Translations under genes and position numbers: made by a program
In this document: piece by piece, positions 52,299 to 63,067 of the stretch
Layout of the letters: each line of letters opens with the position of its first letter
How positions within the stretch are numbered: the stretch's first letter is position 1
DNA from: Limnephilus marmoratus
Lineage: Eukaryota > Arthropoda > Insecta > Trichoptera > Limnephilidae
Assembly: GCA_917880885.1 (NCBI GenBank)
Contig: OU862917.1
Location: 29,872,104 to 29,936,103 of the forward strand
Length of the DNA stretch: 64,000 nt
Reading direction: 5' to 3'
The notes under the pieces: model-generated
Seen by the model: the letters and a program-made list of their open reading frames with translations, nothing else
What the model was told of the DNA's origin: nothing
Database searches by the model: none

Positions 52299-54440
52299 TA
52301 TTAAAAAAAAATAAAAACACATACATATTTTATTAGGTAAATGTAAAACAAACACATATTGTTACCTCATTTTTTGTCGCTCCATGTAAAAATAATTTGT
52401 AAAAAATTCCCGAAGTTTCAAATTTTTTTTTCAAATTGCGATTCAAAACTTTGTGTACATAAAAGTCAATATTTTACTTTTTTGGTGGCTATTTTTTAGA
52501 TTGGAATATAAAGCGTGATGTATTTCCTTTCTAACACCGATTAGAACATATTTCTAACTATGATAGTAAGGTAGTTACAGTGTTTTATATGAGACCTATG
52601 TGCGTTGGGACAAATATGGTCTCCTGTGATTCCTCACCGACGAGGAACCGATTTCAGAAGATTGATGCAAGAAGTAGCACTGGAAAATGCCGCACTTTAA
52701 CGCTACGTGAGCGGATCGAGTGCAGTTCCCAAGTTATTTATTCAGGGTGAAGATTTCCCTTATTATAGTCAACCTCGGATAGGAGAACGTACAAGAAGAA
52801 TAAGAAATTAGCATATATTCTAAGGTTATGATTAATCTATACATATGTACGAGTCTTTAACATTCCAAGTGAACCAAGTCCATTCTTATTAGATTTGACT
52901 AAACTATGTTCAAACATATTTCAGTGTTCATAATTTTTAAGGATGTGAAAATAATTCGGAAAAGTGTTACATTGAGTATATTTATTACACTTTATAAATC
53001 ATCCATGCATATAAATTCTTGGACAACATGCCTGTTTTATGTATTAAAATGAAAAATTTTGGACCGAGATTGTAGGCAACCGTAATATGATTGCATCAGG
53101 CTGATTAAAATTCCATAGGATCCATTCTCTAACACAGATAAAATTTTGCCTACAATTACTGCTGATATTAATTTCGACGTCCCCCCATATTGCTCAAATT
53201 ACACCTATCGTACTTCAATACAGCGTTATTTTTTCCAATCCTCCAAAACCATTGTTCACTCAACACAAACAACGGTCCTCCAATGCATTAGTTGAAATAA
53301 CTCATTTAAGCTGTAAAAAATAAAAAAAATTCAAATGAAAAAAAAATGGAATCCAAATGAGCACCTGCCAAATTTCGTTTCTCAATATTTTATTTTTTCC
53401 ACGAATCCGATCCTGCTCTTAAATCTTGAAAAATCCAAATATTCAATATTTGCTAATGTACTTGACAGAAAGCCACTGTAGTCGAGTATCGGTGAGAATC
53501 CAAAGAGATTGTGTGAGAGAAGAGAGTATGGAAAAGTTTCCAAGAAACTCCTGTTCCGCTTAGGGGAACATTACTTGCGGAAAGTGCTTGTCTTGCAACG
53601 CTTTTCAATTCTGAAGACGTTAAAGTGAACATTTTAAGGAATTTTCAAAGAGATTTTAAATATTGAGCACGCTCCTGCTCGAGTATTGTTATCTAGATCT
53701 TCTAGACTATATTGTAACAATCTGTAATGGTTTTATTTGACAGCTGGAAAGAATTTGTTATTTAAGACTGCTAAAAAGCTTGGTTGTTTGATGTATGTAA
53801 CATGCATCATCACACTCATTTCATATATTAAATTTCTGTTACACTAGGATAATTATTATGTTCACTTACGAGTGATTTTTTTTTTCTATTTTCTACTGTA
53901 CAACTATCATGTAATTCGTAAATTTTTGGTGAAGGTAAACATTTAAAAAAATATATCTTTATATTATTATCTGTCTAGATTTTTGTAATTGTGTGTACCT
54001 GCTCACATATTTGTTTATTAGCTGAGTTTTTTTATATCTGGATAGGAAGTGAGAACATCTACAAAAACCCAGTGTAAATTATTAAATACCATGTGAAAAA
54101 CGATTTTTGGAATCGCTGAAGAAACATTTTAAATACGTAAAAAACTTTTTAAAAACGCAATAAACCTTTTGCATTTTGTGAAATCTGGGTTGTTTTGTTC
54201 AAAAGACAGAATTTTTATTAAACTTTTTTAATTCGTCACTTTTTTAAATGCATCTACATGAATTCCACTTTATTTGAATTGGAATCTTGTAAGTGGAAAT
54301 TAACCCACTTCCCGACATTCCATCGAGCTGAGACTCGACAAAAAGACTCGTTGTCGATGACAATGCATTCCATTAACTGATGGTGGCAATCACGCATACA
54401 CACGTGGACAAATAGGCATTTCACTGAAATTCGATGACAT
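52299..54440. other. 2.1 kb without recognisable feature
   Basis: AT-rich. TGGAATCTTGTAAGTGGAAA then CACTTCCCGACAT at about 54280-54330 recurs at 58310-58360, so a dispersed repeat ends here. No ORF of note. Confidence 0.45.
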
Positions 54441-54572
54441 TGCAGCAGATAATATACTTAATAAATGTTGGTATTATCTATTCGGGATTTAGCGCGGTTG
54501 ATAGAGTTGACGACTGCAATTCCTAGGTATGAAGTTTCAATTCTCCGTCAAACCAAAAAAAAAAAAAAAAAA
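54441..54572 (+). repeat. tRNA-derived SINE-like sequence with A tail
   Basis: CGGGATTTAGCGCGGTTGAT then AGAGTTGACGACTGCAATTC resemble a tRNA 5' half. GTATGAAGTTTCAATTCTCC is a degenerate box B. The unit ends in CAAACC and an A18 run. The tRNA-like head directly followed by poly-A is SINE-like. Confidence 0.55.
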
Positions 54573-55377
54573 TTAATAACATTTGAAAATAGATGGAGGT
54601 ATAAGCCCTCTAAAAAAACTCTGTTGGAAACCATCCACAGGAAAGCAACATGCGAATTTCATTGGCGGTCCGCACACAGGCAACTTCTCAAAGACCAGTT
54701 GTCACTCGCAACTCGCCGTGCTAGTCGCCGCATTTGCCAGGTTGACAGAATGCAATGGTTGCTCCTCACGATCTATCAATTTTGAGTTGCCAACCAGTTT
54801 TAGTTTGTTTTCGGTTTCTCCATGAGCGAAGGACCTTAAATAGTAATAAAAGCTTACGTGTTTATTTTTATGTCAGCTGAAAAGTCAGATATGGATTTAA
54901 TTAAATCTGAAAAAGCAAACGCCAACAGACAAAAAATTAGTGTGTGCAGTTCACACGCGGTAGAAGTGAAACCTTCAGAAAACTCAAGTAGACAAGAGTG
55001 GGAAGACTACGAAGCACTTTTTTTATTGATGTGAAGGATGATTTTTCCATATATTTGTCGTCGAATTCCAGTGCACCATTTCCCATATTTTTAGTCATTT
55101 ATTACCATTTGGGTTTTCTTCTTCGGAGTTGCTAGATGTCGCTTTCTTTTGTGTTTTCTTTGCTTGTTCATTTTGGAGTGGTTTGAAGATTGGATAATGA
55201 TTTAACTTTTTTTTTTGATTTCGTTGGATTCGATACTTGATCCGCTGAATGTCGGACTGCTAAGTTTCGTCAAGCGCTTTATACAACCAGATCAAAGGAG
55301 ACTTGCGTCGGACCGTGGATTTATCGTATTATATTGGAACTGAGTACTTCCTACCCTTGAAATAAATAAATATTTTA
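54573..55377. other. Unassigned, with repeat C copy 2
   Basis: 54940-54985 (GTGTGTGCAGTTCACACGCG, TAGAAGTGAAACC) and 55130-55220 (TTGCTAGATGTCGCTTTCTT, GTGGTTTGAAGATTGGAT) match repeat C at 20325 but with about 150 bp of extra sequence between. A plus frame of 106 codons spans the SINE tail and is not credible. Confidence 0.5.
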
Positions 55378-56390
55378 TGCTATATTATAAATCCTATAGA
55401 TGTAAGTGTTTGTCTCTTTTCGGTGTCGCTCGCATCCGTTTCATCGAGTTTCAAATCACATCGGGGCTAAAGCAGTTTTTACTTCAAAAATATTTGGTTT
55501 TAAGCAAGACAATTCTGTTTAAAGTAAAAGCTTAAAATCGATAACTCCGGAACAAAGAGAAAATGGTAATCCAAATAATCCAAATAAACAATTGAGTGAG
55601 TCACAGTAGCATTTCAATTCCAATTTCGTGAGACAGATGATCTATTAAATATTGAAACAGTGTTGTTTTCTCTCTCTTAATCATCAATATTCAATCATTT
55701 TTTTAGCACGGCACTCGTGAAAATCTTGTTTTTAAATTTTCAATAAATTCGTAATATATAAAAATGATTGTTTCTTTTTTTTCATTAACACCACACAGGA
55801 GGTCCTCAGGAAAATGATTTCCCTCAGGACCTATGTCATCTTTGGAGATACTGTGTGGAGGGTCTTTTTGAGGAAAGAAAGGAGTGAATAGGAGAAAACA
55901 CAGTTTGTCCCTTCTGATTTCCTACACTATTTATCCGATTGCGATGAAACTTTGGTGATTTGTTGCTCGGACGCCCGCGAAGATTTATACATACACAAGT
56001 ATAAAGGTGAGTTCTGGCTTTATAAAATTAGGTCATATACCAATCATCCGATTGCGATGAAACTTTGGTGATTTTTATGCGCGTAATAATTACAATAGGT
56101 GGCACGCGAATTGTTTGAAATATAATTGTATTTCATGTAGTTTAGCGGCAGGGAGGGATAGAGTGAGGCGGAGGGAATCCGGGAGGGCGACGGGAATTAG
56201 GGAGGGGTGTGGTAATCAGAGACAAGGAGAGGAACGAGGGAAGGCGGGAAGGTGGAAAGGGACGCGAGAGGGGGAGGGGAATGCGGGAAGAGGAGGGGGG
56301 TTTACGGACAGATGGACGCGGGAGGGAAAGGGGACGCTGACAAGGGAGGGGCAGAGAGAGCTGTAAAGTCTTTAGCGGATCCGAATTCAT
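55378..56390 (+). mobile_element. Composite Helitron-like region with polypurine array
   Basis: The head-like CTATATTATAAATCCTATAG is followed by ATCCGTTTCATCGAGTTTCA. A family-A fragment (55793-55885: CACACAGGAGGTCCTCAGGA) interrupts. Then the block ATCCGATTGCGATGAAACTT occurs twice (55935 and 56047), followed by GGTGGCACGCGAATTGTTTG and the polypurine array. Organisation parallels 4064-4823 and, inverted, 47478-48648. The 3' terminus is not identified. Confidence 0.5.
56145..56365 (+). repeat. Polypurine minisatellite
   Basis: Irregular GGGAGGG/GGGAAGG units with interspersed GACGCGGG, similar to 4505-4765. Arg/Gly-rich open frames over it are artefacts. Confidence 0.88.
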
Positions 56391-56671
56391 GGAAATTGTC
56401 GAATCGTGAATGCATAGATTTATTACAACGACCTATTAACCAGCTATCTATCCTATATTTTATCAGTATATTAAGTACGTGAATACGTGAAGCAAAAACT
56501 TTTTTCCCCTTTTTACGAAAATTTCGCGGACGGAAGAGTATGAAATTTCGCACGCTTATAGTTATATAGAAAAGGATTGCAGAATGCTAATATTTTTTTC
56601 AATTATGCATTAAAAATCAATTAAAAAAATATTACACTATGGTCGAATTTCGACCATTGGGCGACCACTAG

Positions 56672-56681
56672 TATAAATAAA
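56672..56681 (+). promoter_or_regulatory. Candidate TATA box of the repeat-protein gene
   Basis: TATAAATAAA lies 84-93 bp upstream of the ATG at 56765, leaving room for a start site about 30 bp downstream and a leader of roughly 60 nt. In AT-rich DNA such matches are frequent, so it is only supportive. Confidence 0.4.
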
Positions 56682-56764
56682 AATGAATCTCTCAAAATTA
56701 CATAACGCCCTTCCAAAATAAATTAAAAAAAAGGAAATAAAGAAACTCAAAACCAAACACCAAA

Positions 56765-57241
56765 ATGTTGCTAAGTAAACATGAAGCTGAGGGGACTTCA
56801 AAAATATATCAAGTATCAGCAAAACAACCCACAGTCAGTAAACATGAAGCTAGGGAGACTTCAAAAATATATCAAGCATCAGCGACACAACCCACAGTCA
56901 GTAAACATGAAGCTGAGGAGACTTCAAAAATATATCAAGCATCAGCAACACAACCCACAGTCAGTAAACATGAAGCTGAGGAGACTTCAAAAATATATCA
57001 AGCATCAGCAACACAACCCACAGTCAGTAAACATGAAGCTGAGGAGACTTCAAAAATATATCAAGCATCAGCAACACAACCCACAGTCAGTAAACATGAA
57101 GATTTCAAACAAGAGAAAAAAATTAACAAACACGAAGTTGAGAAAATCATGATGTATCACCAACACAACTACTTACAGACCGCATCGGAACAGGAATCTC
57201 TAGTGAGGAGGTCTGTGAATAAACTAATGCGCGTACTCTAA
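56765..57241 (+). CDS. Hypothetical protein with five 21-residue repeats
   Basis: A 158-residue frame. After MLL come five consecutive repeats of consensus SKHEAEETSKIYQASATQPT plus V (63 bp each), then SKHEDFKQEKKINKHEVEKI, HQHNYLQTASEQESLVRRSV and NKLMRVL. No signal peptide or membrane segment; hydrophilic and charged, with a helix-prone KHEVEKI-type C-terminus. Start choice: ATG in a favourable CAAAATG context, with a TATA-like box upstream and AATAAA 22 bp after the stop. That is a complete compact intronless gene layout. Caveat: a second frame over the repeats (56781-57152) is also open, the repeat-to-repeat changes are mostly non-synonymous in both frames, and the surroundings are transposon-rich. 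It may instead be a non-coding minisatellite. I do not recognise the protein. Confidence 0.45.
   Translation: MLLSKHEAEGTSKIYQVSAKQPTVSKHEARETSKIYQASATQPTVSKHEAEETSKIYQASATQPTVSKHEAEETSKIYQASATQPTVSKHEAEETSKIYQASATQPTVSKHEDFKQEKKINKHEVEKIMMYHQHNYLQTASEQESLVRRSVNKLMRVL
56774..57088 (+). repeat. 63-bp tandem repeat, five units
   Basis: Units start at 56774, 56837, 56900, 56963 and 57026, with a partial sixth at 57089. Units 3-5 are identical or nearly so, while units 1 and 2 carry a few substitutions, so the array expanded from its 3' side. The period is a multiple of three and keeps the frame. Confidence 0.95.
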
Positions 57242-58860
57242 AATACTAATTTTACAGTCAATAATAAAAAAAATGAAATTAGTAAATTTTCATAATAATT
57301 TACACGTCAAACTCAACGAATAATGTTGAACACAGTTGTTATTTTTTTTTGTTTGCTCCACTTTTTTTCAATTTTTAGAAGAAAATACAGATGCAGATGT
57401 TATATGACAAGAATATTAAACAAAAACAACTAGTGTACTCACCTGCATCCAAACTATTTCTCACGAATTTACTTTAACAGATAAAAAAACATATACGAAA
57501 AAGTTTATACATAAAAATATTATATTACAGAGAGATAATATAAATGCGTAACATCCTTATAAAAGTTTACAAATTATTTTGGAATAATTTAGATGGTAAG
57601 ACAAAATATATATAGTTGAAAATAATGTTATACAATCTTCATCTACAAATCACAATCTACTTCATCTACACTCTTCATCTACAAATCTTCATCTACAGCC
57701 TTCAATTTTCCACTAAAAGTACTGCGCGTATCAAAAAATAAGTTGGAATTCTTGATGTTTTGATTTTGATTAACCGATGTGCCCATTCTTCTGATAGGAT
57801 CCCTGACACCAGCATTTGTACGCGTCCGGCTAATATGGAGTAAGTCGTTAAGTTTATTAATTTTCTTTCCTCGCACTCTCTTATTGTTTTCTTTGTATCT
57901 ACTTTCCCTACGTATGATTTTATTTTGGTAGACGTTGAAAAAAAATATTGCATGACGAAAGTGAATGTCCACACTATTTTCAAAAGTGTCTATCTACTAG
58001 GGGGCCTCAGCAATTTCCAATTTAGAGATAATTCATTTTGGGTGACAGCCTGCTGCCTTCGTTCACTCCCGGTATTGAAGTAAGTGACAGCTAGATTGCC
58101 TTTTTCGATCACTCTCGATGTGTAGGCACGGCAGTGACGACGTGCTGCAAACCTTTTCAGTCTCGGCGAATGACGTGTCAATTCAAACCGATAGGAGGTT
58201 TTGATTATGGCATTTAGTCGGGACCACTCTGGTGCATTCCTTATTTTTAAATACATATATTTGAATTTCACTTTTGTTTTCTTGGTTGAATGAATGTACA
58301 TATGAATGAAGTGGAATCTTGGAAGCGGAAATAAACCCACTTCCCTACATCAACTCGAGCTGAAACTCGGCAGATAGAAAATTAAGAAGACATTTATAAA
58401 TAGGTGCATTAAGGAAAAATATGATTTTTGCGGGTTGATTTTTTCAACGGAACAGAACAAGCAGCGGCATTTTTTGTCAAAGTTTAGGGGATGTTCATTA
58501 TTTTGAATTTGTAGCAGTTTTGAAACAACTCATTGTCTGTATTGTGCTGTGTTAAAATGAAGACAATACAATAAATATTGTGAAAAAATACGAACGGATT
58601 TAAAATTCTAGTTAAAATTATTCAAGCGAATAAAATCATATTTTGTGTTGTAAGCCGCGCTAATTCTACTTGCAATAAAATAATTATTAACCGAAGAGCA
58701 ATTTTTGTTGGTACTTACCTACAGTCATACGCTTTTAGCAAACATGACTTATGTATGTCCAACAAAACATTAACAAATATTTGACTGTGTTATGCATTAT
58801 TTTAATTTTGAAGTTATTGGGTGTTTTTGATTTATTTTAAGGTAATGGTCGCTTAGTTTG
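57242..58860. other. Unassigned, with small repeats
   Basis: 57631-57703 is a short direct repeat of CTTCATCTACAAATC units. A dispersed repeat (TGGAATCTTGGAAGCGGAAA then CACTTCCCTACATC) at 58310-58360 matches 54280-54330. Minus frames of 93-116 codons (57679-58340) overlap one another, are basic in composition and are not recognised. They might be exons, but no splice evidence supports this. Confidence 0.4.
57263..57268 (+). terminator. Candidate polyadenylation signal AATAAA
   Basis: Lies 22 nt after the stop codon of the repeat-protein frame. A T-rich, GT-containing region follows at about 57330-57355. Confidence 0.4.
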
Positions 58861-58960
58861 ATGCCTGTCTCGACACAGGTATATCCTAGTGAGACAGGCA
58901 TAAAAAAACCAAATGTAAATATACTTTTTATAGATAAATAAATAAATAATAAATAAAATA
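58861..58960 (+). repeat. LINE 3' end with GCCTGTCTC...GAGACAGGC hairpin
   Basis: GCCTGTCTC (58863-58871) pairs perfectly with GAGACAGGC (58891-58899) around ACACAGGTATATCCTAGT, then an A-rich tail (AAATAAATAAATAATAAATA). It matches 31125-31240 inverted and shares the CACAGG/CCTAGTGAG core with the LINE 3' end near 63590. Confidence 0.7.
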
Positions 58961-59000
58961 CGTTTATTCTGATACGATTTTAGATTTTCACGGCCAAAAA

Positions 59001-59201
59001 TTATTTTGTTATTAGTTTTTGGGGTATTATGCCGTGTTACGCTACCTCCTTCTTTAGCCAACGTTTCGGACAGCGTTGCAGTGTCCATCATCACATACAC
59101 ATCTGCTCTGATGATGGACACTGCAACGATGTCCGAAACGTTGGCTAAAGAAGGAGGTAGCGTAACACGGCATAATACCCCAAAAACTAATAACAAAATA
59201 A
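59001..59201. mobile_element. Foldback element, 92-bp near-perfect arms
   Basis: 59001-59092 is the reverse complement of 59110-59201 with a single mismatch (GACAGCG against GACATCG), around a 17-nt spacer. Both strands therefore read the same short frame (MLLVFGVLCRVTLPPSLANV), a symmetry artefact. One diverged arm occurs alone at 390-480. Non-coding snap-back MITE. Confidence 0.93.
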
Positions 59202-59271
59202 GTTTATTCTTCTCATCAAGTCTGAAAAGTATTTCTCTTTTATTTGTATTTTTCTATGTAAGCTGTTTTTA

Positions 59272-59612
59272 CATTAGCTCCACATAATCACTGAGGAAAA
59301 TAATTCCCTTCAAGACCTATGTCATCTTTGAGGTTGCTGTGTGGAGGATATTTTTAGGAAACGAAGGAGAGAAAGTTCTGGGTGGGAAAAGGGTATTTTT
59401 CCGAGAGAGTCCTGCTGGAGATTACAAAAGGTTTCCCTCAAGCAGTCTCTCCCGTTCCGGACTGCCACGCAGATGGTGAGCAGACGCAGAACCCGGACAC
59501 CCCTGCTAACCCACCAAACATGGCAAACAATTCGGGTAAACTATGGCAGAGGTGTTGGTTATCCAATAAATGGTTCTCGGGGCGGCGGTACTCATCCCGC
59601 CTCCCAAATCAA
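59272..59612 (+). repeat. Dispersed repeat family A copy
   Basis: CCTATGTCATCTTTGAGGTT, GTGTGGAGGATATTTTTAGG, GTCTCTCCCGTTCCGGACTG, CTATGGCAGAGGTGTTGGTT, ATCCAATAAATGGTTCTCGG and GGCGGCGGTACTCATCCCGC. It starts about 70 bp after the foldback element. Confidence 0.75.
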
Positions 59613-60030
59613 ATACAGACTACATAAGTTGGTACCTATCCTTGTTGCTTGATTTTATTGAATGTTTTTGTACAGACCGAAGGAAAACTATAAGTAACTG
59701 ATTCGGTTGGGTTGGTAATACATTCTAATCATGAATATGTCGTAGATACCTAATCATATTCTAATGACAAAATAGTTTCCCAATTAAGAATCTTCATGAT
59801 ACCTTTATTTATTTTACCTGGCACTATCTCCAAAGTGAATCGCATTCAAATTCTTCGATTTACTGGGGTCTTACTGAATGCTTAGGAATCTGCAAGTATG
59901 TGATAGCAGCCTCACATTACCAAGAATTAAACCCAATGCATATTTACAATCAAGCGACAAGCATTAGAAGGAACCAGTAAGACGATATCTTAATCTTACG
60001 GAATACCGACCTGCTAAAGCGTGTACGTAA
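59613..60030. other. Unassigned sequence
   Basis: Nothing recognised. Confidence 0.5.
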
Positions 60031-60640
60031 CTAGGGTTCGCAATCCCGTGAACACTCAGTAATATTTAATCCCGCTTATTTGCGTGTGGGATCTGTGGGA
60101 TTCGCAGGATTCGCGAGATTCACGGGATTCGTGGGATTAAAATAAAAAATACTAAGTTTGCACCAAAAACATGCTGTGTTGATTTGTACGTGCTTGCGAG
60201 TTGAAGATCACGTGATACGACAGCGTCAGAATGCCCAGAAGTCGAGTTTTTACTAGAATCGATCAGTCGGTTTTTGCGATCATATACTTTTTAATCAAGG
60301 TCTTCTTAAAATACTCATTAAGTTACATTTTCAACGTATTTTATAATACTGCTAGTACCAAAGATGATTCAACTGAAATGACTGGAGAGACCTGTCAGTG
60401 ATATATCTGTCAGTGATATTTTTTTCGTATTTTTTTTAAAGTCGTCTTAAAATATGTACGTTTTTTTTTCAATATCTTCTTATTATATTACTAACAACTT
60501 CAAATATAATATTGACACAAGATGATAAAAAAATATTTATGAAATGTTGGCGTCATTTCAATAAGTGTTGAACCCTTAGTAAAAATCCCGCATATCCCAC
60601 AAATCCCGCAAATCCCGCAAATCCCGCAAATCCCGCACAT
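60031..60640. repeat. Element bounded by inverted GGGATT/AATCCC arrays
   Basis: The left side carries six to seven copies of (T/C)GGGATTCG(T/C)-type 10-11-mers (60090-60137). The right side carries the inverted series AATCCCGCA five to six times (60588-60638). The start CTAGGGTTCGCAATCCCG resembles hAT-type ends, but a matching right terminus is missing. Sub-terminal repeats of this sort are typical transposase-binding arrays. Confidence 0.6.
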
Positions 60641-61071
60641 CTGAATTCAAAATTCAAAATATTCTGAACATCTGAATTCTGCTAAATTATTAAATTTGTT
60701 ATTTGAGAACATATTTCGTTATTTAAATATGATTAGTTGTATTAATCTATGACATATTTATGAGAATGTATTACCTAATCACTGACCCCGCGGGGTTTCA
60801 AAAAGGTGTGTGATTTGCAAACTTCATACGTGAGTTAATATTCATACAATATTTCGTTTGTTGATATTGTACAATGTATGCACAGTTTCATTAGTTTGCT
60901 TAACCCTCAGCTAGTCGTGTGAACACCACTTAAACCCAGTTCGCATTAAGAACCCGAATAACATACTGTCCTCAAACATTAACAGCCACACTTATAAAAA
61001 AATAATTCCCAACCGTTTAAGTGTGTTTTAGTTACACATTGAATAATGACTGCACATTTTTTTCGAATTAT
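60641..61071. other. Unassigned; single piggyBac-like end
   Basis: TTAACCCTCAGCTAGTCGTG at 60900 resembles a piggyBac terminus like that at 46553, but no partner end is nearby. AATTCAAAATTCAAAATATTC is a small local repeat near 60645. Confidence 0.4.
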
Positions 61072-61832
61072 CTTCTTGTATATAAAAATCAACATTTGTT
61101 TGTTTGTTCGTATTTTACGCGCTGCCATACCGTTCATTTGATTGCGATGAAACTTTGGTACATCACATGCACGGTTGTTTATCAATTGAAATAATTTTAA
61201 ATATTCATCACGTTTTTTAATAAGGCCATTTAAATTTTAAGCTCTTATTTATACGTACTGGCTGACCCAACAAACGTTGATCTGCCATGTAAATTATTTC
61301 TAGTGAACATTTTGGTGTTAACGAATGTATTGTAAGTGTGTGGGGATAGGATCTATGACAGAAAGAGTAAAGAGGAACGCGAGAACATGATGCCGAATGA
61401 AATATCAAAATGATTTGCTTTGCGAATGTCTTGCACTACTGTGGATGAAAGTTCGATGAGGCGGACGTAGCGCCATCAATTTCGCCAATAATTTCGTTCT
61501 GTTCGAAATACGAAAGACGGTTAAATTTGTTCATACAAAAATACTAAAATCGCGATTAAAAAATGGGAGGGTGTGGGTAGGAGGATTAAAATTTGGGGTT
61601 AAAGGTATTTTTTGATGCCAAATAAAAAAAAAATATTAAAAATAAATTTTGTCAAAAAATTTGATTTTTTTCTGGATAGGAACACCTTAATCACCTTGCG
61701 ATAAAAAATATACTTTAAAACCTATTCTCATACCTACCAAATATACATTAAAAAATTCATAAAAATCGGTTAAGCCGTTTCGGAGGAGTGCGACCACAAA
61801 CACCGTGAGACGAGATTTTTATATGTAAGATA
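61072..61832 (+). mobile_element. Helitron-like/terminal-symmetry repeat element
   Basis: Begins ATCTTCTTGTATATAAAAAT and ends GAGATTTTTATATGTAAGAT, so the outermost bases are weakly inverted. Landmarks TTGATTGCGATGAAACTTTG, GGCTGACCCAACAAACGTTG and GTTAAGCCGTTTCGGAGGAG are hallmarks of a very common insect repeat. Non-coding. It shares the GATTGCGATGAAACTTTGG block with the polypurine Helitron-like elements. Confidence 0.6.
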
Positions 61833-63067
61833 TAAATATATTATTATTTCTGAAGATAATCTCTGTTCGTTTTCTGAGTCGAAAAAGTAATTACATGAAA
61901 TTTCCCCGATAGAAAAAAAAACACAATGCATGCTCTGAAAATTATAAAAAACAGGTTCTGTTACCTACGAGTATAAGTATGAAAAAAATCGCCGCGTTTC
62001 TTTAAATGCTTCATTTCGACATTTTTGTCGAAATATTTTGGCTCGCGCATTGAATTAACTAAAATAAAATGAAAATAGTTTATATCATACTTCTTTACAT
62101 ACAAATGGATTCAAAAGTTAGTCATGCAAGACAGCTGCCAGGTAATTTCCGCTCTTCCTTGATTTAGTTTCAAAGTCTTTCATACAAAATCGCACTAATG
62201 CTTTTGTCCAGGTTTTTTAGGTTCATGTATTTCAATAATATCTCCTTTCCAAGCCAACTTCAGCAATCTTTTTCTTTTTTTAACGCTTTCTACGATGCCT
62301 TAAGTCAAAACGGCACAAATTATTTGTAGATATACATGCCTCTTCAGTCGATGGAAATTGCTAGCTTTAATGGTCGGCCGTAGCAGAAGGAGATCTCTCG
62401 AGTACCAATGCAGGTACTTTAACAAATTTGTTGAAAATGAAACTGACGAAAAAGTTCAGATGCCATCCCAATTCGAGATGTATTGGGACTGTTGGAAGGA
62501 CAAAAGGAAGAAGATGGTTGGAAGCACGTGACTTAAATCTAATGTAATTACACATTTAAGCACACCAAACGCCATCTCAAGTGATGTTACTATTCGAATG
62601 GTGACCTCTTAGCAGGGAGACACCAAGAGCATCTCTCACTCTGGAATGTGACTCAATACGGCACATTTGGGTGTCTGACCACTGAAGGGTTAAAGAGTTT
62701 ATTGTTTCTCAAAGTTAAAATCCCTTCCAATTAAACATTTATTGAAAATGATTTGCTGGGGAGACTGATCCCAAAAGGAAATTGAGTTTCACTGAAAGAG
62801 TGTTCTGTTGAATCTCTAAATCAAATAAATGTGGAGCAGCAGGAAATCGATGAACGTTTGATCTTAGAAGCAAATATTAATATAGATTCATTTCGTGTAA
62901 ATACAGAATTAATAAGGTTGGATATTAGTTATAAAATCTAACCATTTTTGAAAAACGTTGATTGAAAAATCATGCGAGTATGAAACATCGAAATACATTT
63001 ACCACTTTAATATAATCTGATAAAACGAGAAGGCACTGATTTAATAAAATAGAATCTTGTGCGTTGT
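61833..63067. other. Unassigned; weak repeat-B piece near 62580
   Basis: 62580-62655 (GAATGGTGACCTCTTAGCAG, GAGCATCTCTCACTCTGGAA) weakly matches family B. AGGGTTAA at 62687-62694 looks like a piggyBac right end. No gene supported. Confidence 0.4.

Noticed and set aside
56781..57152. Alternative frame of the 63-bp repeat (MKLRRLQKYIKHQQHNPQSV type)
   Set aside because: Also open, but its ATG lies inside the first repeat and it closes before the non-repeat tail; the 56765 frame has the better start and signals.
58837..59287. Two similar short proteins on opposite strands
   Set aside because: They are mirror readings of the palindromic foldback element.
60900..62694. A 1.8-kb piggyBac-like element from TTAACCCTCAG to AGGGTTAA
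   Set aside because: The two ends share only a short, gapped similarity and the interior contains an unrelated complete repeat; chance pairing is as likely.
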